Notes under the pieces: generated by a model
What the model saw: the letters and a program-made list of their open reading frames with translations, nothing else
The model's database searches: none
What the model was told of the DNA's origin: nothing
Part shown: one piece after another, positions 13,060-14,680 of the stretch
Layout: every line of letters starts with the position of its first letter
Numbering within the stretch: position 1 is the first letter of the stretch
Program-made: the position numbers and the translations under genes
NCBI GenBank assembly: GCA_965151315.1
Contig: CBCTZG010000073.1
Location: forward strand, 1 to 14,680
DNA length: 14,680 nt
Origin: Avimonoglobus sp965151315
GTDB lineage: Bacteria; Bacillota; Clostridia; UBA1381
Reading direction: 5' to 3'

Positions 13060-13244
13060 GCCAAACGAAAAGTTCATAAAGTACTCAGTAAAGTATGTGT
13101 ATTTTTATTTCGGTAAAAATGCAGATGCTCTATTTCAGCATATACTTTTCTGAGTGAAAATGAATGTGTATGAACTTTTTGTTTGGCGACAATTCGGAGC
13201 TAATGCATTTTTCGTGCGTCAGTCTTCGGATTGGCGCATTTTTT
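13060..13244 (+). ncRNA. Candidate ~185-nt structured non-coding RNA
   Basis: The 5' end GCCAAACGAAAAGTTCATA (13060-13078) pairs with 13169-13187 over 19 bp, with one G-U. After an uneven internal loop (4 and 13 bases), ACTCAGTAAAGTATGTG (13083-13099) pairs with 13139-13155 over 17 positions, with one T-T mismatch and one G-U. The interior holds a 7-bp hairpin (ATTTTTA 13101-13107, TAAAAAT 13114-13120). Both non-Watson-Crick closures are G-U on the plus strand, which supports a plus-strand RNA. A strong promoter sits exactly upstream and a terminator at 13215. The longest ATG-led frame at its start is 7 codons. I match it to no family; the rod with a bulge recalls 6S RNA only in outline. Confidence 0.65.
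13215..13244 (+). terminator. Terminator with UUCG tetraloop
   Basis: TGCGTCAGTC (13215-13224) pairs with GATTGGCGCA (13229-13238), with two G-U pairs, around TTCG closed by C-G, then TTTTTT. It ends the RNA unit that starts near 13060. The stretch 13245-13366 that follows has no clear promoter or gene. Confidence 0.88.
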
Positions 13245-13366
13245 ATTGTGCGGAAAAATGTATCTGTACCATAAGGGCAGTAAAAAACCGATGTTTGGAA
13301 TGAGGTGGTAAATAATAACTCTTGTACAAGCTATCAAAATCATTTATAAGGCAAGGGGGTGAGGAC

Positions 13367-13894
13367 TTGGCGTATTGCTCAAACTGTGGCAAGGAAGTAA
13401 CGGGTGCGTTCTGTTCTAACTGTGGACAGCCTACGGGGAACCGGAGGACAGAATATACAAATACATATCAGGGAAATTACCAATATCAAGCCTATAGGAA
13501 AACGCCTACGCAAACCTTAGCGGACAGGGAAAAGGCTTCAGCGATTGTATGGACGGTCATAGCAAGTTTACAAGCACTGTTGGCATTGTTTACGTTTGGC
13601 GCATTAGATTGGATTGGCTCTATCATTGGATTTCAACTCGGTTGGGGAAGTGTTTTCCAAATAGGGGTTGCGGCTTGGAATGGGTATGGGGCTTATTGTT
13701 CATTCCAAAGAGTCAAAAGGGTATTGGCTCGGCAACGTGGAATTGTGCAGGAGTATGACAGGCTATTGACCGGCAGTATTGTATTTATCGTTGTCAATGC
13801 CCTGTTTGGGGCAGTGATAGGGATTGCAGGCGCAGTATTTGATTTATTTAACAGACACTATGCGTTAACCAACGCACAATATTTAGAAGATTGA
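13367..13894 (+). CDS. Zinc-ribbon membrane protein
   Basis: A 175-residue protein with an N-terminal zinc ribbon, Cys4-x2-Cys7 and Cys16-x2-Cys19 (YCSNCGKEVTGAFCSNCG). A Gln/Tyr-rich linker follows (about 25-45), then hydrophobic segments near 58-78, 84-104 and 135-160. The TTG at 13367 follows AGGGGG by 7 bases; the frame is open upstream to a TTG at 13322, but the zinc ribbon is expected at the very N-terminus. Such zinc-ribbon plus membrane-helix proteins are common in Firmicutes and mostly uncharacterised. The next gene has the same ribbon, which suggests duplication. Confidence 0.82.
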   Translation: MAYCSNCGKEVTGAFCSNCGQPTGNRRTEYTNTYQGNYQYQAYRKTPTQTLADREKASAIVWTVIASLQALLALFTFGALDWIGSIIGFQLGWGSVFQIGVAAWNGYGAYCSFQRVKRVLARQRGIVQEYDRLLTGSIVFIVVNALFGAVIGIAGAVFDLFNRHYALTNAQYLED

Positions 13895-13907
13895 AGGGGG
13901 TATTTAA

Positions 13908-14291
13908 ATGGCATTTTGTACGAAATGCGGAAAAGAGGTTACAGGAAGTTTCTGCACGAATTGCGGCAGTGCGGTGAATGGAATTAAAGGTTTATGCAGG
14001 CCAAGACCGATAAAGCCATTTTTTATTAGTGCTTCAATTTTAGGTATATTAGGTATTGTGGGAATATTTATAAGCGTTTATTATGCAGCTACATATACAT
14101 TTAGTGGTGCCGCGTTATCTGTAATGGAAGAATATGGCGATTATAGCGAGATAGCACAACATAATTTTATTGAAACCTTAATGAGCGTTTTAGGTTGGGG
14201 CGGTGCATTGATACTAATTATAGCTTTTATTCTTATGATAATTGGCTTTATAAACAAGCAACATAACAGAAAGGAAATGTGTGAAAAATGA
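13908..14291 (+). CDS. Second zinc-ribbon membrane protein
   Basis: A 127-residue protein. Its first 20 residues (AFCTKCGKEVTGSFCTNCG; Cys4, 7, 16, 19) are nearly the same as those of the gene upstream, while the rest differs. It has two membrane helices, about 38-60 and 95-115, with a short acidic loop between them (EEYGDYSEI). AGGGGG precedes the ATG, 13 bases after the previous stop, and the gene overlaps the lipoprotein gene by ATGA. The three genes look like one transcription unit acting at the cell envelope. Function unknown. Confidence 0.82.
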   Translation: MAFCTKCGKEVTGSFCTNCGSAVNGIKGLCRPRPIKPFFISASILGILGIVGIFISVYYAATYTFSGAALSVMEEYGDYSEIAQHNFIETLMSVLGWGGALILIIAFILMIIGFINKQHNRKEMCEK

Positions 14292-14680
14292 AAAAATTTA
14301 TATCATTACTATTAGATATTGTCATTATCATTTCTTTGTCTGCTTGCGGTGAGCCTGTAAGAACAGGAATGAAGGTAGATGAATTTGTTAGAGAGTATTC
14401 CTCTTTACAAAATGAAGATTCTATTATAAACGAATTATTTGATATAACTCTCGCAGACGCGGATATAACAAAAGACCCTACTACCAAGCAAAATATCTAT
14501 TCTTTTAATCTGAGCAGTTCTGATAGTTTATCACGTACAATGGTTGAAATGACAGTCAAAACAGACAAGAATGATTATGTAGATTCTGTTAATATAAAAA
14601 TGGACGAATCAGGAATAATGTATTATTCGGTAGTGAATAAAATATTGTGTAAACCTCCAACATCAGGTAAAATAGAAATA
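14288..14680 (+). CDS. Lipoprotein, partial (runs off the window)
   Basis: Starts ATG at 14288, overlapping the previous stop, and stays open for 131 codons to the edge. The N-terminus MKKFISLLLDIVIIISLSAC is a lipoprotein signal with the lipobox LSAC and lipidated Cys20. The mature part is acidic, with many Asp, Ser and Asn, and predicted mostly beta (MVEMTVKTDKNDYVDSVNIKMD). I do not recognise the family. Together with the two zinc-ribbon proteins it suggests a small membrane-surface unit. Confidence 0.8.
   Translation, partial: MKKFISLLLDIVIIISLSACGEPVRTGMKVDEFVREYSSLQNEDSIINELFDITLADADITKDPTTKQNIYSFNLSSSDSLSRTMVEMTVKTDKNDYVDSVNIKMDESGIMYYSVVNKILCKPPTSGKIEI

Noticed and set aside
13060..13187. 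MITE (miniature transposon) with terminal inverted repeats
   Set aside because: No target-site duplication is seen at the ends, and promoter and terminator positions fit an RNA gene better.
13060..13244. Retron msr-msd RNA
   Set aside because: No reverse transcriptase gene follows within the window.

Overview
The window looks like chromosome from a spore-forming Clostridia-type Firmicute, plausibly Lachnospirales-like. The evidence is the gene content: an rsmG-noc pair, a tatD gene paired with its radical SAM partner, a Si-type citrate synthase and a CotJC spore-coat/manganese-catalase gene. Strong AGGAGG-type ribosome sites and sigma-A-type promoters agree. No species can be named from the sequence alone. 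Positions 1 to about 11,260 are GC-rich, compact housekeeping DNA. From about 11,260 to the end the DNA is visibly AT-rich and looks acquired.

Region 1 (50-5745). A small membrane protein on the minus strand diverges from a seven-gene plus-strand operon that starts at a promoter near 777-805. In order the operon holds prephenate dehydrogenase (tyrA), a DJ-1/PfpI protein, 5-formyltetrahydrofolate cyclo-ligase, a CPBP intramembrane protease, TatD, a TatD-associated radical SAM protein and a TmrB-like P-loop protein. Neighbouring genes overlap or nearly touch, so translation is probably coupled. A strong bidirectional hairpin terminator at 5716-5745 ends the operon.

Region 2 (5800-10830). noc and rsmG lie on the minus strand. 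They are separated by 268 bases that hold an extended -10 promoter and an elaborate set of inverted repeats, which is a candidate structured leader or small RNA. Divergent from rsmG, on the plus strand, are holB (DNA polymerase III delta'), citrate synthase behind two nearly identical -10 boxes exactly 100 bases apart, and a small P-loop kinase-like gene with its terminator.

Region 3 (10850-14680). A minus-strand CotJC gene is cut off at its N-terminal side at about 11,258-11,261, and the frame runs straight into stop codons in AT-rich DNA. The inserted DNA holds a 128-residue orphan (minus), then a nearly symmetrical divergent control region (11876-12170). That region has matching promoters built on a 23-bp inverted repeat, with two palindromes made of one 12-mer between them. 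After it come a 61-residue orphan translationally coupled to a catalytic-domain-only tyrosine recombinase, a candidate ~185-nt non-coding RNA with its own strong promoter and terminator (13025-13244), two related zinc-ribbon membrane proteins, and a lipoprotein gene that runs off the window. The simplest reading is an integrated element that split a sporulation gene. Whether it is a sigK-skin-like excisable element depends on DNA beyond the window's right edge.
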